A stretch of 64,000 nucleotides of DNA, from assembly GCA_902761905.1 (NCBI GenBank), contig CACWMK010000002.1, positions 1 to 64,000 on the forward strand. The letters run 5' to 3'. The notes under the pieces are model-generated. The model was not told where the DNA came from. It worked only from the letters and a program-made list of their open reading frames with translations, and did not search any database. Below, piece after piece: positions 43,593 to 52,399 of the stretch; positions within the stretch are counted from its first letter, which is position 1, and each line of letters opens with the position of its first letter. The stretch is from an uncultured Prevotellaceae bacterium (GTDB lineage Bacteria; Bacteroidota; Bacteroidia; Bacteroidales; Bacteroidaceae). Both the position numbers and the translations under genes were made by a program.

Positions 43593-45134
43593 TCAGAAGT
43601 TAAAAATAGCGCCAAGACTGATCATAAATCCTCCTGCAGTGATGTTGCTGGCATCAGAGATGTTCTGGAAGTTATTGTCTTTGCTCATTCCGATAGAGTA
43701 TTCTGGTGCAGCAAACAAGTAGAAACGCTGAACAGGCGCATACAATAACTTAGCACCTATTGATATGCAATTGGCACTTGCACCATCACCATACTTATTG
43801 GTTCCGTCAGTTACGGTTCCTGATAGTTGTTCTATCTGGTATCCCACCTGTGGGGTTATGCCTAGCCGTTCGGTCAGTTCTATCTGATAACCCAGTTTTA
43901 CTGCAAAACACGAACGTTTGTAGGTCATTGTGCTCTGATAGTTATCGTTTCCTTCGGCAATGCTATACCATAAAACATCATTCGATGCACCTAGCCCGAA
44001 TGTGTAGCTGGCTTGCAGGTCGATGTTCTTTAATGTAACACCAGCCAGGGCAGTGATGCCACCCATAGGGCGCATAGTATATCCTGCACCAAAGTAGAAT
44101 GCGTTTGGCTTAATGTACTTGATTTTCTCGAGCGAAACCGTATCCGATGTGGTCAGGTTGTGCTTGATGGTGTACTCGCGGGTGGTGCTGATATAGCCCT
44201 TGCGGTTGAACTGAATCTGATATGTTCCTACCGGCAAAGTCTGCAGCTGCGTAAGGTCGATAGGATCAGTTCCATTCAGGATTCCTTGAGCATTACGTGG
44301 GCGAGTGTAGATATTCAGACGTCCTGTGTGAGGTGCTGGTGGAGCCGCTTGTATGTTGTTCTTCTTTCGTGGCTCTACTGTAAAGGTGGTCTTGATGGGG
44401 TCGCAGTCTGTTTTGCGAGTCTCGATAGTGTACGAACCTTCGCGAAGCTGTGTGCTCCAACTGCTAGTTCCTACTTGATGACCATTATACCAGATGTCGG
44501 CATTGTTCTCTACATTTACTACAACATCGCCATAATGTGAGCTCATGTTCTTCATCTCTACATGTGCAATCTTGGTGGTTTTCTCGTCGGCAGTAGTGAT
44601 AACGATAGTGTCGTGTGCCTCATACATGCCATTCTGTGTAAACACTGCATGGCGACCATAAGTCATATACCTATTATATATAGGCGACTTTCCTAGGTAT
44701 TCGCCATCCAGCGTAACGTCACTCTTTGCCTGCGATGTGGTAATTGTTACGTAGCGACCAGTACCGATATCGAGCAACATCTCGTAGGTACGTCCGCCTT
44801 GGATAGAAACGGGATAGTAGTAGTCGCGCAGCACACCGAATACCTGATGCGATATGGTAATTTTCTGTGCGCGAGGGGGAATGTACAGCCAAAGCTCACC
44901 AGGCTTCTGTTCTGTACCAACAATACCAAGTGAACCGCCATCAAAGCGGAATCCCTGTTCTGGAGTCACAATCTTGATAAGTGCAGCCTTATCGCCGTTC
45001 ATGTCGCGCTTCTCAGTGCCTCGTGTGTTGGCCGTAAGGTCCGTCTCTAACAGCCTGAAGCCAAGCACACTGATACCATCGGCCCATACTGACTGCGATA
45101 TTGCAATCAAAGCAATTAATAGCAGTTTCTTCAT
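43593..45134 (-). CDS. PEGA-domain protein with C-terminal outer-membrane beta-barrel
   Basis: The 513-residue exported protein begins with a signal peptide (to about SVWA) and an N-terminal domain of unknown type. PEGA-like modules follow at about 130-175 (SDVTLDGEYLGKSPIYNRYM), 205-255 and 270-335 (GILNGTDPIDLTQLQTLPVGTYQ). The last 170 residues alternate hydrophobic and polar residues and end in Phe (FMISLGAIFNF), with NAFYFGAGYTMRPMGGITAL at their start, consistent with an eight-strand outer-membrane barrel. It is the first gene of the four-gene operon and may anchor or display the products that follow. That role is inference. Confidence 0.78.
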   Translation of the reverse strand: MKKLLLIALIAISQSVWADGISVLGFRLLETDLTANTRGTEKRDMNGDKAALIKIVTPEQGFRFDGGSLGIVGTEQKPGELWLYIPPRAQKITISHQVFGVLRDYYYPVSIQGGRTYEMLLDIGTGRYVTITTSQAKSDVTLDGEYLGKSPIYNRYMTYGRHAVFTQNGMYEAHDTIVITTADEKTTKIAHVEMKNMSSHYGDVVVNVENNADIWYNGHQVGTSSWSTQLREGSYTIETRKTDCDPIKTTFTVEPRKKNNIQAAPPAPHTGRLNIYTRPRNAQGILNGTDPIDLTQLQTLPVGTYQIQFNRKGYISTTREYTIKHNLTTSDTVSLEKIKYIKPNAFYFGAGYTMRPMGGITALAGVTLKNIDLQASYTFGLGASNDVLWYSIAEGNDNYQSTMTYKRSCFAVKLGYQIELTERLGITPQVGYQIEQLSGTVTDGTNKYGDGASANCISIGAKLLYAPVQRFYLFAAPEYSIGMSKDNNFQNISDASNITAGGFMISLGAIFNF

Positions 45135-45178
45135 AAGTTTAATGTTTTATGTTAGTAAATAAATTAAATTGTTTGGGG

Positions 45179-45186
45179 CAAATATA
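45179..45186 (-). promoter_or_regulatory. Promoter minus-7 box for the four-gene surface operon
   Basis: The minus strand reads TATATTTG, 44 bases ahead of the start codon at 45134. The purL promoter faces the other way 65 bases to the right. Confidence 0.65.
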
Positions 45187-45250
45187 TGAAATATATTCTA
45201 AAGTTCCAAATGTTTTGGTTATTAAATTTGTAATTTACGGGAAAAAGTAG

Positions 45251-45258
45251 TACCTTTG
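45251..45258 (+). promoter_or_regulatory. Promoter minus-7 box for purL
   Basis: The box reads TACCTTTG within AAAGTAGTACCTTTGCAC (45244-45261), identical over 18 bases to the promoter of the pdxK-like gene. The leader is about 30 bases. Confidence 0.8.
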
Positions 45259-45293
45259 CACGCAAATTTGAAAATATATAAAATAAGTAAGGT

Positions 45294-48200
45294 ATGATAC
45301 GCTTCTTTCAGACCCCACAGAAGACGGTGATTGCCACAGAGGTTGATCACGCACTGAGTGAACAGGAAATCAAGGAATTGAGTTGGTTGTACGGCGATGC
45401 TTCGCTGTTAGACGCTGAGCAGCTTGAGGGCTACTATGTTGGTCCACGCCGCGAAATGGTGACCCCATGGTCGACAAATGCCGTTGAGATTACACAGAAT
45501 ATGGGCCTCAGCGGCATTTCTCGTATAGAGGAGTACTTTGCCGTAAACTCTAAGGATGCTGAGCACGATGAGATGCTGCAGCGTATGTACACTGGTCTTA
45601 ACCAGGACATCTTTACAATCAACATCAAGCCTGAGCCCATCAAGTATGTGGACAATCTGGAGGAATATAACGAGCAGGAAGGTCTGGCTCTGAGCCCAGA
45701 GGAAATCGAGTACCTGCATGGACTGGAGAAGAAGAACGGTCGCCCATTGACCGACTCGGAGATCTTCGGTTTCGCACAGATCAACTCTGAGCACTGCCGC
45801 CATAAGATCTTTGGTGGTACATTCATCATCGATGGCAAGGAGATGGAGAGCTCGCTCTTCGCAATGATTAAGAAGACTACACAGGAGAATCCTAACAAGA
45901 TTCTCTCGGCATATAAGGATAATGTAGCTTTTGCACAGGGTCCTGTGGTTGAGCAGTTTGCTCCAAAGGATCAGAGCACCAGCGACTATTTCCAGATAAA
46001 GGATATTGAGAGTGTTATATCACTGAAGGCCGAGACACACAACTTCCCCACAACCGTAGAGCCATTCAACGGTGCCGCTACAGGTACTGGTGGTGAGATC
46101 CGCGACCGTATGGGTGGTGGCGTAGGTTCATGGCCTATCGCTGGTACAGCTGTTTATATGACAGCTTACCCACGTCTGACCGATGATGATAAGCTGACTC
46201 GCGACTGGGAGAGCATTCTGCCTGTTCGTCAGTGGCTGTATCAGACACCAGAGCAGATCCTGATCAAGGCTTCGAATGGTGCTTCTGATTTCGGTAACAA
46301 GTTCGGCCAACCACTGATTTGTGGTTCTGTACTCACCTTCGAGCACCAGGAACCTAACGACACTAAGTATGCTTACGATAAGGTAATTATGCTGGCAGGT
46401 GGTGTTGGTTACGGTACTAAGCGCGACTGCCTGAAGAAGGAGCCACAGCCAGGCAACAAGGTTGTTGTCGTTGGTGGTGATAACTATCGCATCGGACTGG
46501 GTGGTGGTTCTGTATCATCAGTTGATACTGGCCGCTACAGCAATGGTATCGAGTTGAATGCTGTTCAGCGTGCTAACCCTGAGATGCAGAAACGTGCTTA
46601 CAATCTGGTTCGTGCCCTCTGCGAGGAGGATGTGAACCCCGTTGTTTCTATCCACGACCACGGATCGGCAGGTCACCTGAACTGTCTGTCTGAGCTCGTT
46701 GAAGAGTGCGGTGGTGAGATCGATATGACCAAGTTGCCTATCGGCGATAAGACTCTGAGTTCTAAGGAAATCATCGCTAACGAGAGTCAGGAGCGTATGG
46801 GCTTGCTTATCGACGAGAAGCATATCGAGCATGTACGTAAGATTGCTGAGCGTGAGCGCGCTCCACTGTATGTAGTAGGTGAGACCACTGGCGATGCCCA
46901 CTTCTCGTTCAAGCAGGGCGACGGTGTGAAGCCATTCGATCTGGATGTTGCTCAGATGTTTGGTCACTCACCCAAGACTATTATGAAGGATAATACTGTA
47001 GAGCGTCACTATGCTGACGTAACTTACAGTCAGGATAAGATTGACGAATACGTGGACCGCGTGCTCCAGCTTGAGGCTGTGGCTTGTAAGGACTGGTTGA
47101 CAAACAAGGTTGACCGTTCTGTAACTGGTAAGATTGCACGTCAGCAGTGTCAGGGTGAGATTCAGTTGCCATTGAGCGACTGTGGTGTTGTAGCTCTCGA
47201 CTATCGTGGCGAGAAGGGTATTGCTACAGCCCTTGGACATGCGCCTCAGGCAGGTTTGGCCGATCCTGCTGCTGGTTCTGTACTCTCTGTAGCTGAGGCT
47301 CTGACTAACATCGTTTGGGCTCCACTGGCTGAGGGTATGGATTCGCTGAGTCTCTCGGCCAACTGGATGTGGCCTTGCCGCTCTCAGGAGGGTGAGGACG
47401 CCCGCCTGTATGCTGGTGTTAAGGCACTGAGCGATTTCTGCTGCGACCTGCACATCAACGTACCAACAGGTAAGGACTCACTGTCACTCTCTCAGCAGTA
47501 TCCTAATGGCGAGAAGATTATCTCTCCAGGAACAGTAATTGTATCTGCTGGTGGTGAGGTTTCTGACATTAAGAAGGTTGTATCGCCTGTACTGGTAAAC
47601 GATAAGAACGCATCAATCTATCATATCGACTTCAGCTTCGATGAGCAGCGTCTTGGTGGTTCTGCCTTCGCCCAGAGTCTGGGTAAGGTAGGCGACGATG
47701 TTCCTACAGTTAAGAATGCCGAGTACTTTGCTGATGCATTTATGGCTGTTCAGGAGATGATCAACCGCGGATGGATTCTGGCTGGTCACGATATCTCTGC
47801 TGGTGGTCTCATCACCACACTGCTTGAGATGTGCTTTGCCAACACAAAGGGCGGTATGCACATCAACCTACACGACATCTGCAAGGATGGCGATGTAGTG
47901 AAGGCTCTGTTTGCTGAGAACCCTGGTGTAGTTATCGAGGTAAGCGATGAGTACAAGCAGGAGTTCAAGGACTTCATGGAGGAGCAGGGTATCGGCTATG
48001 CCAAGATTGGTTATCCTGTAGAGGATGCCCGCACCATCGTTGTTAAGGCAGGTGACGAGGAGAAGACTTTCGACATCGATGCACTCCGTGACACATGGTA
48101 TAAGACATCATATCTGCTCGATCGCAAGCAGAGCTTCAACGGTAAGGCAGCTGAGCGCTTCGCTAATTATAAGAAGCAGCCCATCGAGATGAAGTTCAAT

Positions 48201-49004
48201 AAGGACTTTACTGGTAAGCTTGCTCAGTACGGAATCTCAGCCGATCGACGTCAGGCTTCGGGCATCAAGGCTGCCATCATCCGTGAGAAGGGTACTAACG
48301 GTGAGCGCGAGATGGCTTACTGCTTGTATCTGGCAGGTTTCGACGTGAAGGATGTTATGATGACCGACCTTATCAGTGGTCGTGAGACACTCGAGGACAT
48401 CAACATGATTGTATTCTGCGGTGGATTCTCTAACTCTGACGTACTTGGTTCGGCTAAGGGTTGGGCAGGTGCATTCCTCTTCAATCCTAAGGCTAAGGAG
48501 GCTCTGGATAAGTTCTATGCCCGCGAAGACACCCTGTCACTGGGTATCTGTAACGGTTGCCAGTTGATGGTGGAGCTCGGCTTGACAGGTGCTAAGGGCG
48601 CTAAGATGCTGCACAACGATTCACATAAGTTTGAGAGCGAGTTTATCTCGTTGAGCATCCCTCAGAACAATAGTGTAATGTTTGGTTCGCTTAGTGGCAA
48701 TAAGCTCGGCCTGTGGGTAGCTCACGGAGAGGGTAAGTTCTCACTGCCTGAGACTGAGAGCGCTTACAACGTGATTGCTAAGTACAACTACGCTGGCTAT
48801 CCCGCTAATCCAAACGGTTCTGACTACAATGTGGCAGGTATCTGCTCTGCAGATGGTCGTCATCTCTGCATGATGCCTCACCTGGAGCGTGCCGTATTCC
48901 CATGGCAGAACGCATGGTATCCAGCTGACCGCCGTCAGGACGAGGTGACACCTTGGATTGAGGCGTTCGTTAATGCACGTAAATGGGTTGAAGCTCATAA
49001 GTAA
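45294..49004 (+). CDS. purL: Phosphoribosylformylglycinamidine synthase, large single-chain form
   Basis: Fourth step of purine synthesis: glutamine- and ATP-dependent conversion of FGAR to FGAM. The 1236-residue protein is the fused PurL-PurQ type. The N-terminal PurS-like segment occupies about 1-150. The two ATP-grasp-like synthetase halves follow, with INSEHCRHKIFGGTF, KAETHNFPTTVEPFNGAATGTGG and HDHGSAGHLNC. The C-terminal class I glutaminase has its cysteine in LGICNGCQLMVELG near residue 1088 and the histidine in MMPHLERAVFPW. It has a strong promoter. Its stop overlaps the start of a CHR transporter gene (TAATG), making purL the head of an unusual five-gene string. Confidence 0.97.
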   Translation: MIRFFQTPQKTVIATEVDHALSEQEIKELSWLYGDASLLDAEQLEGYYVGPRREMVTPWSTNAVEITQNMGLSGISRIEEYFAVNSKDAEHDEMLQRMYTGLNQDIFTINIKPEPIKYVDNLEEYNEQEGLALSPEEIEYLHGLEKKNGRPLTDSEIFGFAQINSEHCRHKIFGGTFIIDGKEMESSLFAMIKKTTQENPNKILSAYKDNVAFAQGPVVEQFAPKDQSTSDYFQIKDIESVISLKAETHNFPTTVEPFNGAATGTGGEIRDRMGGGVGSWPIAGTAVYMTAYPRLTDDDKLTRDWESILPVRQWLYQTPEQILIKASNGASDFGNKFGQPLICGSVLTFEHQEPNDTKYAYDKVIMLAGGVGYGTKRDCLKKEPQPGNKVVVVGGDNYRIGLGGGSVSSVDTGRYSNGIELNAVQRANPEMQKRAYNLVRALCEEDVNPVVSIHDHGSAGHLNCLSELVEECGGEIDMTKLPIGDKTLSSKEIIANESQERMGLLIDEKHIEHVRKIAERERAPLYVVGETTGDAHFSFKQGDGVKPFDLDVAQMFGHSPKTIMKDNTVERHYADVTYSQDKIDEYVDRVLQLEAVACKDWLTNKVDRSVTGKIARQQCQGEIQLPLSDCGVVALDYRGEKGIATALGHAPQAGLADPAAGSVLSVAEALTNIVWAPLAEGMDSLSLSANWMWPCRSQEGEDARLYAGVKALSDFCCDLHINVPTGKDSLSLSQQYPNGEKIISPGTVIVSAGGEVSDIKKVVSPVLVNDKNASIYHIDFSFDEQRLGGSAFAQSLGKVGDDVPTVKNAEYFADAFMAVQEMINRGWILAGHDISAGGLITTLLEMCFANTKGGMHINLHDICKDGDVVKALFAENPGVVIEVSDEYKQEFKDFMEEQGIGYAKIGYPVEDARTIVVKAGDEEKTFDIDALRDTWYKTSYLLDRKQSFNGKAAERFANYKKQPIEMKFNKDFTGKLAQYGISADRRQASGIKAAIIREKGTNGEREMAYCLYLAGFDVKDVMMTDLISGRETLEDINMIVFCGGFSNSDVLGSAKGWAGAFLFNPKAKEALDKFYAREDTLSLGICNGCQLMVELGLTGAKGAKMLHNDSHKFESEFISLSIPQNNSVMFGSLSGNKLGLWVAHGEGKFSLPETESAYNVIAKYNYAGYPANPNGSDYNVAGICSADGRHLCMMPHLERAVFPWQNAWYPADRRQDEVTPWIEAFVNARKWVEAHK

Positions 49005-49552
49005 TGAACATATATTGGGATTCATTTAAGACCTTCTTTAAGATTGGCATATTCACCCTTGGTGGTGGATATGCCATGATACCTTTGATAGAGGAGGAGG
49101 TGGTTAACCGAAAGCAGTGGGTGTCCAAAGACGAGATGCTTGATCTGATAGCTATCGCTCAGAGTTGTCCAGGTGTGTTTGCCATCAATATCGCAACCTT
49201 TATCGGTTATAAGTTGCGTAAGACTCGTGGCGCTATCTGTACCACACTAGGCACAGCCCTGCCATCATTCCTTATCATTCTGGCTATTGCTATGTTCTTC
49301 AGTCAGTTTAAGGATAATAAGGTGGTTGCTGCTATTTTCCGCGGCATACGTCCTGCGGTGGTGGCTTTGATAGCCGTACCAACGTTCCGCCTTGGTCAGC
49401 GTGCCCAACTCAACCGTTACACTATCTGGATTCCCATCGCCTGTGCTCTGGCCATCTGGGCTCTAGGCGTCTCACCTATTTATATTATAATCATCGCTGC
49501 TATTGGTGGCTATATCTACGGGAAGTTAGGTAATCAGAAATTAAGTAAATAA
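49004..49552 (+). CDS. Chromate-transporter-family (CHR) protein, half-size, first of a pair
   Basis: The 182-residue membrane protein is a single CHR domain with about six hydrophobic segments. It has the family start FFKIGIFTLGGGYAMIPLIEEEVV and the conserved block AIAQSCPGVFAINIATFIGYK. Short-chain CHR proteins function as pairs inserted in opposite topology, and the next gene supplies the partner. Chromate export is shown for a few full-length members. In gut Bacteroidota the natural substrate is unknown. Its ATG overlaps the purL stop, implying translational coupling. Confidence 0.88.
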   Translation: MNIYWDSFKTFFKIGIFTLGGGYAMIPLIEEEVVNRKQWVSKDEMLDLIAIAQSCPGVFAINIATFIGYKLRKTRGAICTTLGTALPSFLIILAIAMFFSQFKDNKVVAAIFRGIRPAVVALIAVPTFRLGQRAQLNRYTIWIPIACALAIWALGVSPIYIIIIAAIGGYIYGKLGNQKLSK

Positions 49553-49557
49553 GCCAA

Positions 49558-50133
49558 ATGATATTTCTCAGTCTATTCATCACATTCTTCGAGATTGGCC
49601 TTTTCGGCTTTGGTGGGGGCTATGGCATGCTGTCACTTATCCAGCACGAGACGGTCGAGGCTCATCATTGGCTCTCAACCTCCGAGTTTACCGATATCGT
49701 AGCCATCTCGCAGATGACTCCTGGCCCTATTGGCATTAATTCTGCTACTTATTGCGGCTATACTGCCATCCATAATGCAGGCTATGGTCATCTGATGTCC
49801 ATTCTTGGTTCGGCCACAGCAACCTTCGCCTTAGTGCTACCGTCGCTGGTTCTGATGATACTTATCAGCAAGATGTTTATGAAGTACATGAACACTCCGC
49901 TGGTGCAATCTATATTTACAGGTTTGCGTCCTGCTGTAGTAGGACTGCTTGCCGCTGCCACACTGCTGCTCTGCAACAAGGAGAACTTCTCTACTCCTAT
50001 GGAGAACCCTTGGCAGTTCTGCATCAGTTGTGCTCTCCTTGCTGCTACCGCCTTTGGTACAGGCTATCTTAAGATCAACCCCATCCGTATGATCTGCTAT
50101 GCCGGTTTTGCCGGACTACTATTACTTTATTAA
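49558..50133 (+). CDS. Chromate-transporter-family (CHR) protein, second of the pair
   Basis: The 191-residue partner of the preceding gene has the same domain: FFEIGLFGFGGGYGMLSLIQHETV, then AISQMTPGPIGINSATYCGY, with the P-G-P-I-G-I-N signature. Five bases separate it from its partner and seven bases separate its stop from the GH105 start. Genes with such tight spacing are almost certainly co-transcribed. Why a CHR pair lies between a purine gene and uronic-acid glycosidases is not clear from sequence. Confidence 0.88.
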   Translation: MIFLSLFITFFEIGLFGFGGGYGMLSLIQHETVEAHHWLSTSEFTDIVAISQMTPGPIGINSATYCGYTAIHNAGYGHLMSILGSATATFALVLPSLVLMILISKMFMKYMNTPLVQSIFTGLRPAVVGLLAAATLLLCNKENFSTPMENPWQFCISCALLAATAFGTGYLKINPIRMICYAGFAGLLLLY

Positions 50134-50140
50134 TTTACAA

Positions 50141-52399
50141 ATGAGATTCTACTTACTACTATTGTTTTCTGTAGTCCAACTCTTGACTACGGAAACTCAA
50201 GCTAAAACATGGACACCCGATGAGGTGAAAGATGTAATCAGAAAGGCCAATACCTATTGGCAGACAAATAATTCTGCAGAGGTTCGAGCGTTCTGGGATA
50301 ATGCAGCCTATCATACAGGCAACATTGAAGTTTATAAACTGTTGCGCGACCAGCAGATGCTTGACTATAGTATCCGTTGGGCAGAACATAACCAATGGAA
50401 AGGGGCAACAGAGGCTGACCCTGCCAAATGGAAGTACAAGAACTATGGCGAGGGGCAAGACTATGTCCTCTTTGGCGACTGGCAAATCTGTTTCCAGACC
50501 TATATCGACCTTTACAATATAGAGGAGGGTGGAAAGAGAAAAGTGGAAAAAGAATATATGGTGGCACGTGCCAAGGAGGTGATGGGCTATGAGGCTGATT
50601 CTAAGGCACACGACTACTGGTGGTGGGCTGATGCACTCTATATGGTGATGCCTGTTATGACGAAGATGTATAAACTAACTGGCGACACTAAGTATCTGAA
50701 TAAACTGTATGAGAATATCTGCTATTGCGACAGTATTATGCTCGACAAGGAAACGGGATTATACTTCCGTGACGGCAAATATGTCTACCCCAACCACAAG
50801 ACTGCTAGTGGCAAGAAGGATTTCTGGGCGCGTGGCGATGGATGGGTGTTGGCTGGACTAGCTAAGGTGTTACAGGATATGCCAGAGACCTATGTGCATC
50901 AGCCGTTCTTTGTGGAGAAATATATCAATCTGGCTCGTGCGGTCCAGAAACTGCAACAGCCTGAAGGTCATTGGACACGTTCGATGATGGATCCGCAGCA
51001 GGCTCCTGGTTATGAGACCAGTGGTACAGCATTCTTTTTCTATGGTTTGCTATGGGGCGTAAACCATGGTTATCTCTCCAAGAAGGAGTTTGCGCCTACC
51101 ATCGAGAAGGCTTGGAACTATCTATCTTCCGTTGCTATGCAGAGTGATGGAAAGATAGGCTATGTTCAGCCCATAGGCGAACGCGCAATCCCAGGACAGA
51201 CAGTAGATGCTAATTCACAAGCCAATTTTGGTGTTGGTGCATTCCTGTTGGCTGCATGCGAGTATTGCAGATATCTGATGCAGACAGCCACACTGCAGGT
51301 TACTAACCCTACCGACAATCAAAGACACGAGATAGTGGAGACAAACTATCAGACTATATGTCAGTTGTTGGACATTTCTAAGGGAACACCTATCATAGTG
51401 TATAATGGATTCGGGCAGCAACAGACTTATCAGATTACCTACGATGATAAGTTGCTGCTTGATGTTTCTGTACAGCCGCATAGCACTGCTACCTTCCATA
51501 TCAATGTTGGTAAGCCTCAGTCCTTCCGCTATTTTGTCAGGGGTAAGATATATCCAGAGCGTGCTGACGACCTGACGTGGGAGAACGATCGTTGCATCTA
51601 TCGTATGTATGGCCCAGCCTTGCAACGGTCTGGAGAAAAGGTTTATGGCACGGATGTCTGGGTGAAGAACACGCCCGATTTGGTGGTCGAAGATCGTTAT
51701 CGCCAACATATGTGGGGTGTAGGAAAGCGCGATTCTCTCTATAGCATCGGTCAGAAGAATGAGGCTGAGGATATATATATGGCTACCTCGTTTCACTACG
51801 ATCATGACTATGGTCTCGATTGCTATGGTGTAGGTCCTAGTCTGGGGTGTGGCGCGCCAGCTCTGATGCAGGATGGAAAACTCGTGTTTCCTTATTGCTG
51901 GAAAACGTGTGAGATACTCGACAATGGCCCTTTGCGTTTTACTGCCCGACTAGACTATAATACGAATAAAGACGGCATTACAGAACATCGGCTAGTGAGT
52001 CTTGATAAAGGCTCGCATTTCAATCGCATCACGGTCTTTTACGATGGTATCAAACGTCCCATGGCATTTGCTTCAGGCGTGGTTCTACATAGCGACGATC
52101 AATACGTACTTGGGCGAAACTATGTGCTATATGCCGATCCTACTGAGAATCCACAAGTACATCAGTCGCAGATATACGTTGCGACACTCTTTCCTGATGG
52201 CGTAGATAAGACCTTGAAACTCAAGGGGGAACTTAGTCATGCGTTGGGTATCGTCAATAAATATAACGGATCGCCTTATACCTATTTTACGGGAGCAGCC
52301 TGGAGTAAATACGATGTGCAGACAATGGCCCAATGGCAACTCTGCGCCGATGAGTTTATGCAAAACATCAAACATACATTAACAATCGAACTGCAATGA
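50141..52399 (+). CDS. GH105 unsaturated uronyl hydrolase fused to DUF4861 domain
   Basis: The start at 50141 (MRFYLLLLFSVVQLL) gives a signal peptide; the longer frame from 50099 runs back into the CHR gene. The first half (to about residue 385) is a GH105 alpha/alpha barrel with DYWWWADALYMVMPV, whose Asp164 is the likely general acid, and FWARGDGWVLAGLAKVL. GH105 enzymes remove unsaturated uronic acids left by pectin or rhamnogalacturonan lyases. The second half (about 395-750) is a DUF4861 domain, beta-rich and common in pectin-utilisation loci. The fusion with both partners is known in Bacteroidota. The stop overlaps the GH154 start (ATGA). Confidence 0.88.
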   Translation: MRFYLLLLFSVVQLLTTETQAKTWTPDEVKDVIRKANTYWQTNNSAEVRAFWDNAAYHTGNIEVYKLLRDQQMLDYSIRWAEHNQWKGATEADPAKWKYKNYGEGQDYVLFGDWQICFQTYIDLYNIEEGGKRKVEKEYMVARAKEVMGYEADSKAHDYWWWADALYMVMPVMTKMYKLTGDTKYLNKLYENICYCDSIMLDKETGLYFRDGKYVYPNHKTASGKKDFWARGDGWVLAGLAKVLQDMPETYVHQPFFVEKYINLARAVQKLQQPEGHWTRSMMDPQQAPGYETSGTAFFFYGLLWGVNHGYLSKKEFAPTIEKAWNYLSSVAMQSDGKIGYVQPIGERAIPGQTVDANSQANFGVGAFLLAACEYCRYLMQTATLQVTNPTDNQRHEIVETNYQTICQLLDISKGTPIIVYNGFGQQQTYQITYDDKLLLDVSVQPHSTATFHINVGKPQSFRYFVRGKIYPERADDLTWENDRCIYRMYGPALQRSGEKVYGTDVWVKNTPDLVVEDRYRQHMWGVGKRDSLYSIGQKNEAEDIYMATSFHYDHDYGLDCYGVGPSLGCGAPALMQDGKLVFPYCWKTCEILDNGPLRFTARLDYNTNKDGITEHRLVSLDKGSHFNRITVFYDGIKRPMAFASGVVLHSDDQYVLGRNYVLYADPTENPQVHQSQIYVATLFPDGVDKTLKLKGELSHALGIVNKYNGSPYTYFTGAAWSKYDVQTMAQWQLCADEFMQNIKHTLTIELQ

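Noticed and set aside
49004..50133. CHR pair as a mobile metal-resistance insert
   Set aside because: There are no flanking repeats, transposase or change in base composition that I can see, and the genes are tightly coupled to purL and GH105.
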